From the NCBI GenBank assembly GCA_964500435.1, contig CAZCNL010000010.1, forward strand, positions 1 to 64,000: a stretch of 64,000 nt of DNA, given 5' to 3'. This DNA comes from GWF2-33-9 sp964500435 (GTDB taxonomy: Bacteria; Bacteroidota; Ignavibacteria; Kapaibacteriales; UBA2268). This document shows, in pieces, positions 33,564 through 42,587 of the stretch. The notes under the pieces are model-generated. The model saw nothing but the letters and a program-made list of their open reading frames with translations. It did no database searches and was not told the origin of the DNA. Numbering within the stretch: position 1 is the first letter of the stretch; the number at the start of each line of letters is the position of its first letter. The translations under genes and the position numbers were made by a program.

Positions 33564-34223
33564 ATGGCAGAATTAATATTTAAAGATGGACGTAATTTAC
33601 CAGTTGGTACAATGTACGGAATAGGGCAAAATTACTCAAAACACGCAAAAGAGATGGGTTCTACTTTGCCTCGTGGTGAAAAAATAATATTTATCAAACC
33701 ATCATCAAGTTATGTCCCTGATGGTGGCAAAATTGTTTTACCAAATTTTTCAACCGAAGTACATCACGAAGTGGAATTAGTTGTAGTAATTGGAAAGGAA
33801 TGCGTTGACGTAACCAAGGAAGAAGCTTGGGATTATATCGCAGGTTTTGGAATTGGAATTGATGCAACTTTGCGAGATTTGCAAAAGCAAGCAAAAGAAA
33901 AAGGTTTGCCTTGGGCAATTAGCAAAGGCTTTCGTACATCGGCGCCAATTTCAACTATTGTACCTATTTCTCAATTTGAACGCAACAAAAAAGATTTTGA
34001 ATTCGAATTAAAAATAAACGGTGAAGTCAGACAAATTGGAAATACAGTAGATATGATATATTCTGTGGAAGAGCTAATTGAATTCCTTTCACAAATTTTT
34101 ATATTGCAACCTGGAGATATAATTTTTACGGGAACTCCTGAAGGAGTTGGAAAATTAAACAATGGCGACAGATTAGAAGCCGAACTTTTTGGTTATACTA
34201 AACTTTCCGTTGAAGTAGCGTAA
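33564..34223 (+). CDS. Fumarylacetoacetate hydrolase family protein
   Basis: 219 residues, the size of FAHD1/acylpyruvase and 2-hydroxyhepta-2,4-diene-1,7-dioate isomerase relatives. GIGQNYSKHAKEMGS is the N-terminal signature; the metal ligands are the two Glu in VHHEVELVVVIGKE and the Asp in GIGIDATLRDLQ. FTGTPEGVGKLNNGD closes the active site. Most such proteins hydrolyse or decarboxylate 2,4-dioxo acids; the substrate here is not clear. It lies 19 bases before the next gene and may share its transcript. Confidence 0.85.
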   Translation: MAELIFKDGRNLPVGTMYGIGQNYSKHAKEMGSTLPRGEKIIFIKPSSSYVPDGGKIVLPNFSTEVHHEVELVVVIGKECVDVTKEEAWDYIAGFGIGIDATLRDLQKQAKEKGLPWAISKGFRTSAPISTIVPISQFERNKKDFEFELKINGEVRQIGNTVDMIYSVEELIEFLSQIFILQPGDIIFTGTPEGVGKLNNGDRLEAELFGYTKLSVEVA

Positions 34224-34242
34224 TATTAATCATTGTTTTGTT

Positions 34243-35949
34243 GTGAGAGAAATTAATATTTGGGAAGCAAATTACGTAGTAGTTGACGTTGAAACAACTG
34301 GAAATCAACCAACACAAAGCAGAATAATAGATATTGCTGCTGTTAATTTACGTGATGGCGAAATTGAGGAAGTTTTTTCTTCATTAGTAAATCCACATCA
34401 ATTTATCCCGTCTTTTATTTCCCAAATGACCGGGATTTCCAATGAAGCTGTATTTTTTGCTCCAGAAGCAAAAGAAGTAATGCCTAAATTTTTAAAAGCT
34501 TTTAACTTCGAAAATTCAATTTTTGTCGCACATAATGCAAATTTCGATTATTCATTTGTAAAAGAAACCTTAATAAGAAATGGAATCGTAGATTTTGATT
34601 ATCCTGTTTTAGATACATTGAAATTAGCACGGAGAGTGCTATCTGATACTCAAAAGAAAAGTGTTGGCAGCTTAGCAGCATATTTCGGAATTAAAGTTCG
34701 CAATAGACATACAGCTTTAGGAGATGCAAAAGCTACAGCGAAAATACTTTATAATTTACTTGAAATGATTGAAGAAGAGCACGAAATCACTTCACTCGAA
34801 GAACTTTTGTCCTTTCAAAACAAAAGATTAAGTTATTTCAATCCTAAACCTGATAGTTTTAATTATTTAGAAGAAAAATTAAAACAAATTCCGGAATCTC
34901 CCGGAGTATATCATTTTTTTGATGGGAAAAAGAAAATTATTTATGTTGGTAAAGCAAAAAATTTAAAAGAAAGGGTAAATAGTTATTTTCGCCCAGGCAA
35001 CATTACTTCGCCAAAGTTGAAGGAACTTGTTACTCATATCCGAGATTTAACATTCACTGAAACTTATAATGAGCTTTCTGCATTAGTATTAGAATCAAAA
35101 GAAATAAAGGCATTGCAACCTAAATTTAACTTTGCTGGACGAAGAATTAAACGACTTCCTTTTTTGAAAATACCAGCAAATACATTGTTTCCTAAAATTG
35201 AAATTGCATTTGATATTAATGATAATGGTGAATATTACGGACCATTTTCGAATTTAAATTACGCCTTGGAAATTAAAAAAATACTTGATGATAATTTTAG
35301 TTTGGTGAAATGCGACCATTCGTTCGAAGGAAAAACACTAACCGAACCATGTATTTACCTGCAAATGAATAAATGTTTGGCACCTTGTGTCAAAAGGCTG
35401 GACGAAGATTTTCCCGCAAAATATGAATTAGAATTAAATAATATTAAAAGTTTTTTAAGTGGATTTGCTGAAGAATTAATAAGTGCATTAGAGAAAAAAA
35501 TGTTCCAACATTCTGAAAAATTGGAGTTCGAAAAAGCAAATGAATTAAAAAAGACTTTGCTTTCAATAAAAAATATATTTAACAATACTGAAAGATTTTT
35601 CAATTCAATAAATGAGCAAAATTTTGTGCTTATATTGCCACATTCAGAAAGTGAAAAAATGGTCGATTTATACCTATTCCGCTATTCAAAGTTGATTTAT
35701 CATCAAACAATTGGAAAAAAATCATTGCCAAACCCTTTTATACTTGAAAAACTTGAACATATTTATTTCAATGGTTTGCAATTACCCAAACATCTTTCCG
35801 TAGACGAAATCGAGGAAATCAAGATAACAAATTCATGGCTAAATCAAAATAAAGAAAACGGTAAAATTATTTATTTTGAAAAAGATAAAATAAACTCATC
35901 AGAAAAGCTAATTTGGCTCATTCAAGAAAAAATAAATGAGCTAAATTAA
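34243..35949 (+). CDS. DnaQ-type exonuclease fused to UvrC-like GIY-YIG nuclease
   Basis: 568 residues, GTG start without a good ribosome site. Residues 8-180 are a DEDDh 3'-5' exonuclease (VVVDVETTGNQ, HNANFDYSFV, HTALGDAKATA). Residues about 220-300 are a GIY-YIG endonuclease (SPGVYHFFDGKKKIIYVGKA). After it comes the UvrC-type Cys segment (CIYLQMNKCLAPCVK) and a UVR-like helix (EFEKANELKKTLLS near 430). This architecture is known from DnaQ-Cho/UvrC proteins of several phyla. It probably cuts and trims damaged DNA; the partner and lesion are inferred. UvrC's own C-terminal RNase H-like half is missing. Confidence 0.8.
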   Translation: MREINIWEANYVVVDVETTGNQPTQSRIIDIAAVNLRDGEIEEVFSSLVNPHQFIPSFISQMTGISNEAVFFAPEAKEVMPKFLKAFNFENSIFVAHNANFDYSFVKETLIRNGIVDFDYPVLDTLKLARRVLSDTQKKSVGSLAAYFGIKVRNRHTALGDAKATAKILYNLLEMIEEEHEITSLEELLSFQNKRLSYFNPKPDSFNYLEEKLKQIPESPGVYHFFDGKKKIIYVGKAKNLKERVNSYFRPGNITSPKLKELVTHIRDLTFTETYNELSALVLESKEIKALQPKFNFAGRRIKRLPFLKIPANTLFPKIEIAFDINDNGEYYGPFSNLNYALEIKKILDDNFSLVKCDHSFEGKTLTEPCIYLQMNKCLAPCVKRLDEDFPAKYELELNNIKSFLSGFAEELISALEKKMFQHSEKLEFEKANELKKTLLSIKNIFNNTERFFNSINEQNFVLILPHSESEKMVDLYLFRYSKLIYHQTIGKKSLPNPFILEKLEHIYFNGLQLPKHLSVDEIEEIKITNSWLNQNKENGKIIYFEKDKINSSEKLIWLIQEKINELN

Positions 35950-36032
35950 AATTAGAAAATAAATTGCAAATTAATGTGTCAATAATCAAATAAATTTTCA
36001 AAGATTAATAAATAAAAATTTTAGAGTAACAA

Positions 36033-37706
36033 ATGAAGAAAAGGCAAATATTTTATGTTGGATTAGTGTTCTTTGGATTAATCATTGGACTTTTAATCCA
36101 GCCTTTATTTTCTGGGGATAGTTTATACGAACAAATAAAAAAATACCAAGATGTAATAAGCAATGCTGTTCGTAATTATGTCGACCCGGTTGATACACAA
36201 AAATTAACTGAAGCTGCAATAAAAGGGATGTTGGAAGAACTCGACCCACACTCAATTTATATATCAGCTGATGATATGAAACAAGTCGAAGAAGACTTTC
36301 TAGGCAGCTTTGATGGAATTGGTGTCCAATTCGACGTAATTCAAGATACAATTGTTGTAATTGCTCCAATTTCAGACGGACCAAGCGAAAAAGTCGGAAT
36401 TCAAGCTGGCGATAAAATTGTTAAAATAGATACATTAAATGCTGTTGGACTGAACCGTGAACTCGTTCCAAAATACTTAAAAGGACCAAAAGGCACGAAA
36501 GTAAATTTGACAATTAAACGAAGCGGGATAAAAGACTTACTTAATTTCACTGTCGTTAGAGATAAGATACCTTTATATTCTGTCGATGCATCATTTGTGA
36601 TTGATAGTAGCGATATTGGAGTAATTGTTGTAAGTCGTTTTGCCGCAACTACTCATGACGAGATGGTACAAGCAATTCAAAACTTGAAAAGCCAAGGAAT
36701 GAAAAAATTGATACTTGATTTACGTGGAAATCCAGGTGGATATTTAAATCAAGCATTTTTGATGGCTGATGAATTCTTAAAAGGTGGCGATACAATCGTT
36801 TACACCAAAGGCAGAAGACCTGAGTTCGACGAAACATATATGTCTTCAGCTGGTGGATTGCTCGAAGATATTCCTTTAACCGTTTTAATCAATGCGGGAA
36901 GCGCTTCGGCAAGCGAAATAGTTTCAGGTGCCATTCAAGATTTAGACCGAGGCTTAATAGTCGGCGAAACATCTTTTGGCAAAGGTTTAGTGCAAAGACA
37001 GTATCCACTTTCGGATGGTTCTGCTTATAGATTAACAATTGCAAGATATTATACTCCATCAGGACGCAGCATTCAACGACCTTATAAAGATAAAGAAGGT
37101 TACCGTAATTTAATTGGCAGAATAGAACTAAAGGAAGGTTCGAATATAGGAACTGCTCTCGAAGTTGTACGAAAAGAAATTCAAGAAGAAAATGAAAAGA
37201 AAATCAAAGAAAATAAAAGTAAAGAAATCATAAATATTGATTCATTACCAATTTATTATACAAAAGCAGGTAGAATAGTTCTTGGTGGCGGTGGTATAAT
37301 CCCAGATTACATTGTAAAACAAGATACAATAACACATTTCAGTATTGATTTAAGAATTAAGAGAATTTTCTTTGAATATGTTGACCAATTTCTCCATAAC
37401 GGAAAGGATATCAAAGAGCAATATGGTTCAAATTTTAGAGACTTTTTACGCAATTGGAATGTAACTGATAAAATGATGGAAGATTTCAAAAAATTAGCAA
37501 TTTCCAAAGATGTAAAATGGGATGAAGAAAGCTACAAAAAAGATGAAGATTTTATCAAAACGGAAATAAAAGGAACGGTTGCAAGAAGCGTTTGGGATAG
37601 AAATGCTTATGTTCAAGTCTTTTCAACAATTGATAAACAATTGCTCACCGCAAAGAAATTATTCCCAGAAGCATTGAAAATTACTCAATTGAAACGAAAG
37701 AACTAA
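36033..37706 (+). CDS. ctpA: C-terminal processing peptidase, S41 family
   Basis: 557 residues. One N-terminal membrane or signal segment (FYVGLVFFGLIIGLLIQPLF). A PDZ domain near 80-175 (GIGVQFDVIQDTIVVIAPIS ... GDKIVKID). The S41 catalytic core follows with LDLRGNPGGYLNQA, then NAGSASASEIVSGAIQDLDR and VGETSFGKGLVQ, which hold the Ser and Lys of the catalytic dyad. It cleaves periplasmic proteins near their C-termini. The C-terminal 150 residues are helical and charged. A terminator follows. Confidence 0.9.
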   Translation: MKKRQIFYVGLVFFGLIIGLLIQPLFSGDSLYEQIKKYQDVISNAVRNYVDPVDTQKLTEAAIKGMLEELDPHSIYISADDMKQVEEDFLGSFDGIGVQFDVIQDTIVVIAPISDGPSEKVGIQAGDKIVKIDTLNAVGLNRELVPKYLKGPKGTKVNLTIKRSGIKDLLNFTVVRDKIPLYSVDASFVIDSSDIGVIVVSRFAATTHDEMVQAIQNLKSQGMKKLILDLRGNPGGYLNQAFLMADEFLKGGDTIVYTKGRRPEFDETYMSSAGGLLEDIPLTVLINAGSASASEIVSGAIQDLDRGLIVGETSFGKGLVQRQYPLSDGSAYRLTIARYYTPSGRSIQRPYKDKEGYRNLIGRIELKEGSNIGTALEVVRKEIQEENEKKIKENKSKEIINIDSLPIYYTKAGRIVLGGGGIIPDYIVKQDTITHFSIDLRIKRIFFEYVDQFLHNGKDIKEQYGSNFRDFLRNWNVTDKMMEDFKKLAISKDVKWDEESYKKDEDFIKTEIKGTVARSVWDRNAYVQVFSTIDKQLLTAKKLFPEALKITQLKRKN

Positions 37707-37730
37707 AATTTGAGTAAAGTATAACAAAAT

Positions 37731-37755
37731 AAAGCCCTTCCTTTTGAAGGGCTTT
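37731..37755 (+). terminator. Intrinsic terminator after ctpA
   Basis: AAAGCCCTTC (37731-37740), loop CTTTT, GAAGGGCTTT (37746-37755), then ATTTAATT. The 240-base gap to the next gene is otherwise AT-rich with nothing else recognisable. Confidence 0.8.
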
Positions 37756-37946
37756 ATTTAATTAAATTTACCTTTTCAAAAATTGAAATATAAAGATAGA
37801 TAAATGATGCTTAAAATCGTCATTATTATTAAGCTAAAATAAACTATTAAGTAAAATTAATTATAACTTAATATTCTTTTTCGTAATTTCGTAATTATAC
37901 TAATAATAATATTTTAAAATCGTTATAAATAAAAAAAGGTGCTATT

Positions 37947-38144
37947 ATGCCAAATTTAGGTATGCCCGAAATTCTTATAATTGCTTTTCTTATTTTATTG
38001 CTCTTTGGAGCAAAGAAAATACCAGAATTTATGAAAAACATTGGTTCTGGTATGAAAGAATTCAAAAAAGCTGTAAATCCAGATGAACAAAAAGAAACAG
38101 CAGTTACAAAAAAAGAAGATAATGAAGAAATACCCGTCAAATAA
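37947..38144 (+). CDS. tatA: Twin-arginine translocase subunit TatA/E
   Basis: 65 residues. One membrane helix (MPEILIIAFLILLLFGAKKI), the FGAKKIPEF hinge and an amphipathic helix (MKNIGSGMKEFKKAV) are the full TatA pattern, followed by a charged tail. It forms the pore of the Tat system, which exports folded proteins. AAGGTG lies 9 bases before the ATG. The next gene is a second family member; no tatC is in the window. Confidence 0.9.
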   Translation: MPNLGMPEILIIAFLILLLFGAKKIPEFMKNIGSGMKEFKKAVNPDEQKETAVTKKEDNEEIPVK

Positions 38145-38159
38145 ATAAAAGGTGAACTA

Positions 38160-38360
38160 ATGTTCGATATTGGCGGTGGTGAGTTAATGGTTATTTTACT
38201 TGGAATTTTAATTTTGTTTGGTCCTGAAAAATTACCAGATATCTTAAAAACAGTTCGCTCTGGTTCGGAAAAAATTAACCAAGCAAAAAGTGAAATACAA
38301 AAAGAAATAACCAATTTTACAAATGATATTAAAAAAAATATCGATATAGATATCAAATAA
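38160..38360 (+). CDS. TatA/TatB-like protein
   Basis: 66 residues. The membrane helix (GELMVILLGILILFGPEKLP) has the FGPEKLP hinge that is typical of TatB and of some TatA proteins, then a helix (DILKTVRSGSEKINQAKSEI). It starts 15 bases after tatA. Whether it serves as TatB or as a second TatA cannot be told from sequence at this length. AAGGTG precedes the ATG. Confidence 0.8.
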   Translation: MFDIGGGELMVILLGILILFGPEKLPDILKTVRSGSEKINQAKSEIQKEITNFTNDIKKNIDIDIK

Positions 38361-38390
38361 TTATTTGATATAATATTCTATACTTATTTC

Positions 38391-39812
38391 GTGAGAAACT
38401 TGATGGATTATACCTCTTTTAGAAAAAATGTCCTCGATGGTAAGGATACTGTATTAAACCGTACAACCAAATTTATAGATACAATAAAATCTAAATCTTA
38501 TTTAAATGCATTTATCACCGATAATTTTGATTCTGCAAAAGAAAAGGCGATAGAATCTGATAGACGTTTCCAAACCGGAGAGATCCGAAAATTGGAAGGA
38601 ATGGTAATTGCAATTAAAGATAATATTTCTACAAAAGGATTACGAACTACTTGCGGCTCAAAAATTTTAAATAATTTCATTCCTGTTTTTAATGCAACTG
38701 TTGTTGAAAAGCTCGAAGCCGCTGGTGCAATAGTGATTGGAAAAACGAATATGGACGAATTTGCAATGGGATCCTCGAATGAAACTTCATATTTCGGACA
38801 TGTTCATCATCCATTAAACCAAGAATATGTGCCGGGCGGTTCATCAGGTGGAAGTGCTGTTGCTGTAAGTGCGGATATGGCTTTCACAGCTCTTGGTTCT
38901 GATACAGGTGGTTCAATCCGCCAACCAGCAGCTTTTTGCGGCAATATTGGATTTAAACCAACATATGGCAGCGTTTCTCGTTCGGGACTTGTAGCATTTG
39001 CTTCTTCGCTTGACCAAATTGGCACATTCGCTAATTCAATAGAAGACACTGCGGTTTTATTCGATGTAATTTCGGGCATCGACCCAAAAGATTCGACTAC
39101 TGTTGATTTCCCAAAAAATAATGATTTTTCTCTTTTATCTTTTCCTGAGCCATCAAAAGCCAAAATAGCAATTTTATCCGAAAAAGAAATCAAAAATTGC
39201 AATGATGATGTTTTAAATATTTATTATTCTGTGCTTGATAAATTGAGAAAAGAAAAAATTGCAATTGAAGAAGTCGAATTCGAAAATTTTGACACTTATA
39301 TTGCAACATATTATATTATTGCAACTGCCGAAGCATCCTCAAATTTAGCACGCTTTGATGGTATGCGTTACGGAGAACGTGCAAATTTCGAAGATGGTGA
39401 CGATTTAATCGTAAAAACACGCTCAGAAAGTTTTGGCGAAGAAGTTAAGAGGAGAATTATGCTGGGGACTTATGTGCTTTCCTCTGGTTATTACGACGCC
39501 TATTATGGCAAAGCACTCAAAGCAAGAAGATTAATTTATGATAATTATAAAAAGATATTTTCGAAATATAATTTTATATTTTTACCAACAACACCAACGC
39601 CAGCATTCAAAATAGGTGAAAAAGTAGACGACCCAATATCGATGTATTTATCCGATTTGTTTACAACATCTGCGAATTTAGGTAGTGTCCCGGCGATAAG
39701 TTTGCCTCTGGGTACTGCATCAAACGGTTTCCCTATTGGTATGCAATTGCAAGCCAATCATTTCGACGAATATAATCTTTTTAGTTTTTCGAAATTTTTG
39801 TTATCATTATAA
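38391..39812 (+). CDS. gatA: Aspartyl/glutamyl-tRNA amidotransferase subunit A
   Basis: 473 residues from GTG 38391; ATG 38403 (MDYTSFRKNV) is just as likely and gives the more usual N-terminus. The amidase signature is complete: the Lys in VIAIKDNIS, the cis-Ser in PGGSSGGSAVAVSA and the nucleophile Ser in DTGGSIRQPAAF. It releases ammonia from glutamine to amidate Glu-tRNA(Gln) (and Asp-tRNA(Asn)) with GatB and GatC, which are not in the window. AsnRS is encoded here, so the glutamine route is the likely need. Confidence 0.92.
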   Translation: MRNLMDYTSFRKNVLDGKDTVLNRTTKFIDTIKSKSYLNAFITDNFDSAKEKAIESDRRFQTGEIRKLEGMVIAIKDNISTKGLRTTCGSKILNNFIPVFNATVVEKLEAAGAIVIGKTNMDEFAMGSSNETSYFGHVHHPLNQEYVPGGSSGGSAVAVSADMAFTALGSDTGGSIRQPAAFCGNIGFKPTYGSVSRSGLVAFASSLDQIGTFANSIEDTAVLFDVISGIDPKDSTTVDFPKNNDFSLLSFPEPSKAKIAILSEKEIKNCNDDVLNIYYSVLDKLRKEKIAIEEVEFENFDTYIATYYIIATAEASSNLARFDGMRYGERANFEDGDDLIVKTRSESFGEEVKRRIMLGTYVLSSGYYDAYYGKALKARRLIYDNYKKIFSKYNFIFLPTTPTPAFKIGEKVDDPISMYLSDLFTTSANLGSVPAISLPLGTASNGFPIGMQLQANHFDEYNLFSFSKFLLSL

Positions 39813-39830
39813 TTAAAATCATAATTTTTC

Positions 39831-40163
39831 GTGAAAATGGAACAAATTTATTCAATAGAAAAATTGCGAGATGCAATAAAAAATTCACCAATTGTTCTTG
39901 TTTATTTCTCGGCGCCATATTGCAATGTTTGCAAAGTGTTGAAGCCGAAAATAATCGAGCTTTTCTTTAAATATCAGGAAGTCAAAACGATTTATGTAGA
40001 TTTGGAGCAATTAAAAGAAGCTTCAGGCGAATATAGCGTATTTTCTCTTCCCACTATTCTTGTTTTTATTGAAGGTAAAGAATATTTACGAGAAAGCAGA
40101 AATATAAGTTTATACGAATTTGAAGAAAAAGTTCAAAGATATTATTCTTTGTTTTATTCATAA
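39831..40163 (+). CDS. Thioredoxin-like protein
   Basis: 110 residues. VYFSAPYCNVCKVLKPKIIE holds a CxxC motif (CNVC) at the thioredoxin active-site position, and SLPTILVFIEGKEYLRES holds the cis-Pro. GTG 39831 or ATG 39837 may start it. It lacks a signal peptide, so it acts in the cytoplasm as a disulfide reductase. The CNVC dipeptide differs from the CGPC of classical thioredoxins, so its redox potential may differ. Confidence 0.85.
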   Translation: MKMEQIYSIEKLRDAIKNSPIVLVYFSAPYCNVCKVLKPKIIELFFKYQEVKTIYVDLEQLKEASGEYSVFSLPTILVFIEGKEYLRESRNISLYEFEEKVQRYYSLFYS

Positions 40164-40177
40164 TTTTAAAGTTAAAT

Positions 40178-41167
40178 ATGTTTAACAAATCAAACAAACC
40201 AAAAAATAACAAATCTGATTTTGGTAACTCAGGTAAATCGACCTCACCAAAAAAAGATTTTGGTTATTCAAAAGAAAAATCTCAAAGAAGTGATTCTTCG
40301 AGAGGAACAAGCCCTTCTACTTCTTTTTCGAGATTTTCAAATGATAATAGTAAAAAAGACTTTGTCCCAAGGACTTTACCAAGGAAACCAAAGCCAAAAT
40401 TTATTCGAGATTTAAAGTCAACAGTGCGGAATAAGAATCTTGCAGATAATGAAGCAATTAGATTAAATAAATATATCGCTGATTCGGGGTTATGTTCCCG
40501 CAGAAAAGCAGATGAGTTAATTTTGGAGGGTGTAGTCAAAGTTAATGGCGTAACCGTAAATGTCTTGGGTTCGAAAGTAAATCCAGGCGATAAAGTTACA
40601 GTACGTGGCAATCCCTTACCAGAGGTTATCAGAAAAGTATATATTCTATTCAATAAACCGAAAGACGTCATTATTTCTGTTAAAGATGAACGGGATAGGA
40701 CAACAGTAATGGATATAGTCAAAAGTAGCGTTCGAATATTCCCTGTTGGAAGATTGGATAGGAACACCACTGGTGCATTACTTTTGACAAATGATGGGGA
40801 ATTGGCTCATAGGCTGTTGCATCCAAGCTTTCAAGTCGAACGAACCTACAATGCTTTATTAGATAAAGAATTATTGCCGAAAGATGCCGAAAAAATTTCC
40901 AAAGGGGTCGAACTCGAAGACGGTATGACTTCCCCTTGCAAGATATACTACGACCCACGTAATCACCATAAAGTCATTTTAACTTTGAAAGAGGGACGTA
41001 ATCACGAAGTCAAACGTTTGTTTATGCACTTTGGTTATAATGTCAAGCAATTAGACCGCAAGGTGTTTGCTGATTTATCGGTTCAAAATATGGAAAGAGG
41101 TGAATATCGACATTTAACCCGTGCCGAAGTGCAACATCTCCGTAAGTTGGTTGGTTTAGATTATTAA
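40178..41167 (+). CDS. rluB: Pseudouridine synthase, RsuA/RluB family, with long basic N-terminus
   Basis: 329 residues. Residues 1-85 are low-complexity Ser/Lys/Asn. An S4 RNA-binding domain starts near 90 (IRLNKYIADSGLCSRRKADE). The catalytic domain follows, with GRLDRNTTGALLLTNDGELA near 190-210 holding the catalytic Asp. It isomerises uridine in rRNA; in the family RluB modifies 23S position 2605. Whether this one is RluB, RluE or RsuA is not certain. The basic extension is common in Bacteroidetes versions. Confidence 0.85.
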   Translation: MFNKSNKPKNNKSDFGNSGKSTSPKKDFGYSKEKSQRSDSSRGTSPSTSFSRFSNDNSKKDFVPRTLPRKPKPKFIRDLKSTVRNKNLADNEAIRLNKYIADSGLCSRRKADELILEGVVKVNGVTVNVLGSKVNPGDKVTVRGNPLPEVIRKVYILFNKPKDVIISVKDERDRTTVMDIVKSSVRIFPVGRLDRNTTGALLLTNDGELAHRLLHPSFQVERTYNALLDKELLPKDAEKISKGVELEDGMTSPCKIYYDPRNHHKVILTLKEGRNHEVKRLFMHFGYNVKQLDRKVFADLSVQNMERGEYRHLTRAEVQHLRKLVGLDY

Positions 41168-41288
41168 TTTAGTATTGAATAATTTTACTTTTGATTTGTT
41201 AAATAAAAATTAATTTTATTAATTAATTATTAATTTGTATATTTGTTTTATTATAAATTAGTATTTTCAATTTTTTTTGGCAATATTT

Positions 41289-41756
41289 ATGAAAATAGTA
41301 TACAAAGTTCTTATATTTAGCTTATTTTTATCAATTAACTCTTTTTCGCAAGATACTAAATTATCCAAATCGACTGCTGAAACAATTGATGAAGTTAGTA
41401 TTCCGACTGAAGTTAAAGCAAAGTTGAACAATTTTTTCAACGCTTTGAGTAATAATGAAATTGATAATGCTTTAGATAATTTATTGTTGAATAGCCCATT
41501 AAAAGAAAGGAAAGAAGACCTCAGTGTTTTAAAAGAACAAACAGAACGGGCAATTAGAATTTATGGTAAATTTTCAGGTGCAAAATTCGTAAATGGGCAT
41601 TTCGCTTCCGAAGTTTATTTACGGTTGCGTTATATTGGATTATACGAAAAATATCCAATGCGTTGGATATTCACTTATTATAAATCACCAAAACTCGGCT
41701 GGATTGTTACTAATATTAAATTAGATGATTTGACTGAATTTTATTTAGGTGAATAG
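41289..41756 (+). CDS. Secreted hypothetical protein
   Basis: 155 residues from ATG 41289 (a TTG 12 bases upstream has no ribosome site). Signal peptide MKIVYKVLIFSLFLSINSFS. The rest is helical at first (AKLNNFFNALSNNEIDNALD) and then beta (VYLRLRYIGLYEKYPMRWIF), which resembles NTF2-like periplasmic proteins. A TATATTTG at 41238-41245 fits a Bacteroidetes -7 box. No family is certain. Confidence 0.65.
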   Translation: MKIVYKVLIFSLFLSINSFSQDTKLSKSTAETIDEVSIPTEVKAKLNNFFNALSNNEIDNALDNLLLNSPLKERKEDLSVLKEQTERAIRIYGKFSGAKFVNGHFASEVYLRLRYIGLYEKYPMRWIFTYYKSPKLGWIVTNIKLDDLTEFYLGE

Positions 41757-41771
41757 CTGCTTTTCGACAAA

Positions 41772-42398
41772 TTACAATGTCAAATAACCATCATTTCTCG
41801 AAAGAGTCTCTATACCTTCGGCTTTTTCAATTAAAGGACTTAAAACTTGTAAATGTGTTTTCAACTTCTTCAATCTTGAATTTTCCGAACGCATCTCTAA
41901 TAATTCTTGCTTTTCTACTAACGACAAACCGGATTTTTGGGCGATGAAAAAGGATGGGAGCGGATAAGTACCAATATTATCAATTTGAATTTGAGGAATT
42001 TTGAAATTTTTTACTTTGATTGCTATTTCATTGTATAGTTCAATAGTTTCATATAGCAAATTTTCGTCGATTTCTTTATCTAAATCTTCGTATTGTTCTA
42101 TTTCTCCCACCAAATAAGGTTGTTCGCCATCAATAATATTATTAATCTTGAAACGGTTTTTTCCTGTTACTAATATTTCCAAATTGCCGTTTGTTTTTAT
42201 ATTCATTATATCTGTTACAAAGGTCATACAACCTATGCTGGACATCTTCTTGGGAGTTAATAATGTTATTCCAAACGATTTTTGTTCCTCCCAACATTCG
42301 TTTATCAACTTCTTATAACGTTCTTCGAATATATAAAGTGGATATGATGAACCTGGAAATAACACTATACCTAATGGGAAAAGTCCAATTTTATTCAT
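41772..42398 (-). CDS. LON substrate-binding domain protein
   Basis: 208 residues. IGLFPLGIVLFPGSSYPLYI and FEERYKKLINECWEEQKSFG are the start of a Lon N-terminal (PUA-like) domain; there is no ATPase or protease part. Stand-alone LON-domain proteins occur widely and are thought to bind substrates or act as adaptors. It converges on the preceding gene with 15 bases between, and diverges from the S46 peptidase. Confidence 0.8.
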   Translation of the reverse strand: MNKIGLFPLGIVLFPGSSYPLYIFEERYKKLINECWEEQKSFGITLLTPKKMSSIGCMTFVTDIMNIKTNGNLEILVTGKNRFKINNIIDGEQPYLVGEIEQYEDLDKEIDENLLYETIELYNEIAIKVKNFKIPQIQIDNIGTYPLPSFFIAQKSGLSLVEKQELLEMRSENSRLKKLKTHLQVLSPLIEKAEGIETLSRNDGYLTL

Positions 42399-42587
42399 AC
42401 TTTTTTATTTTTGTATTTATATATAAATAAACTTTATTGCTGTAAATATGTATTTTTTAAAACGAAATTTTTTGATTTTAATTGATTTTAATTATTTAAA
42501 AAAACTTATTTTCGTTTATTTCGTATTATTATTTCATACAATTTACAATTTTTAAAATTTCTAACAAATAATTAATAGGTATTATTA

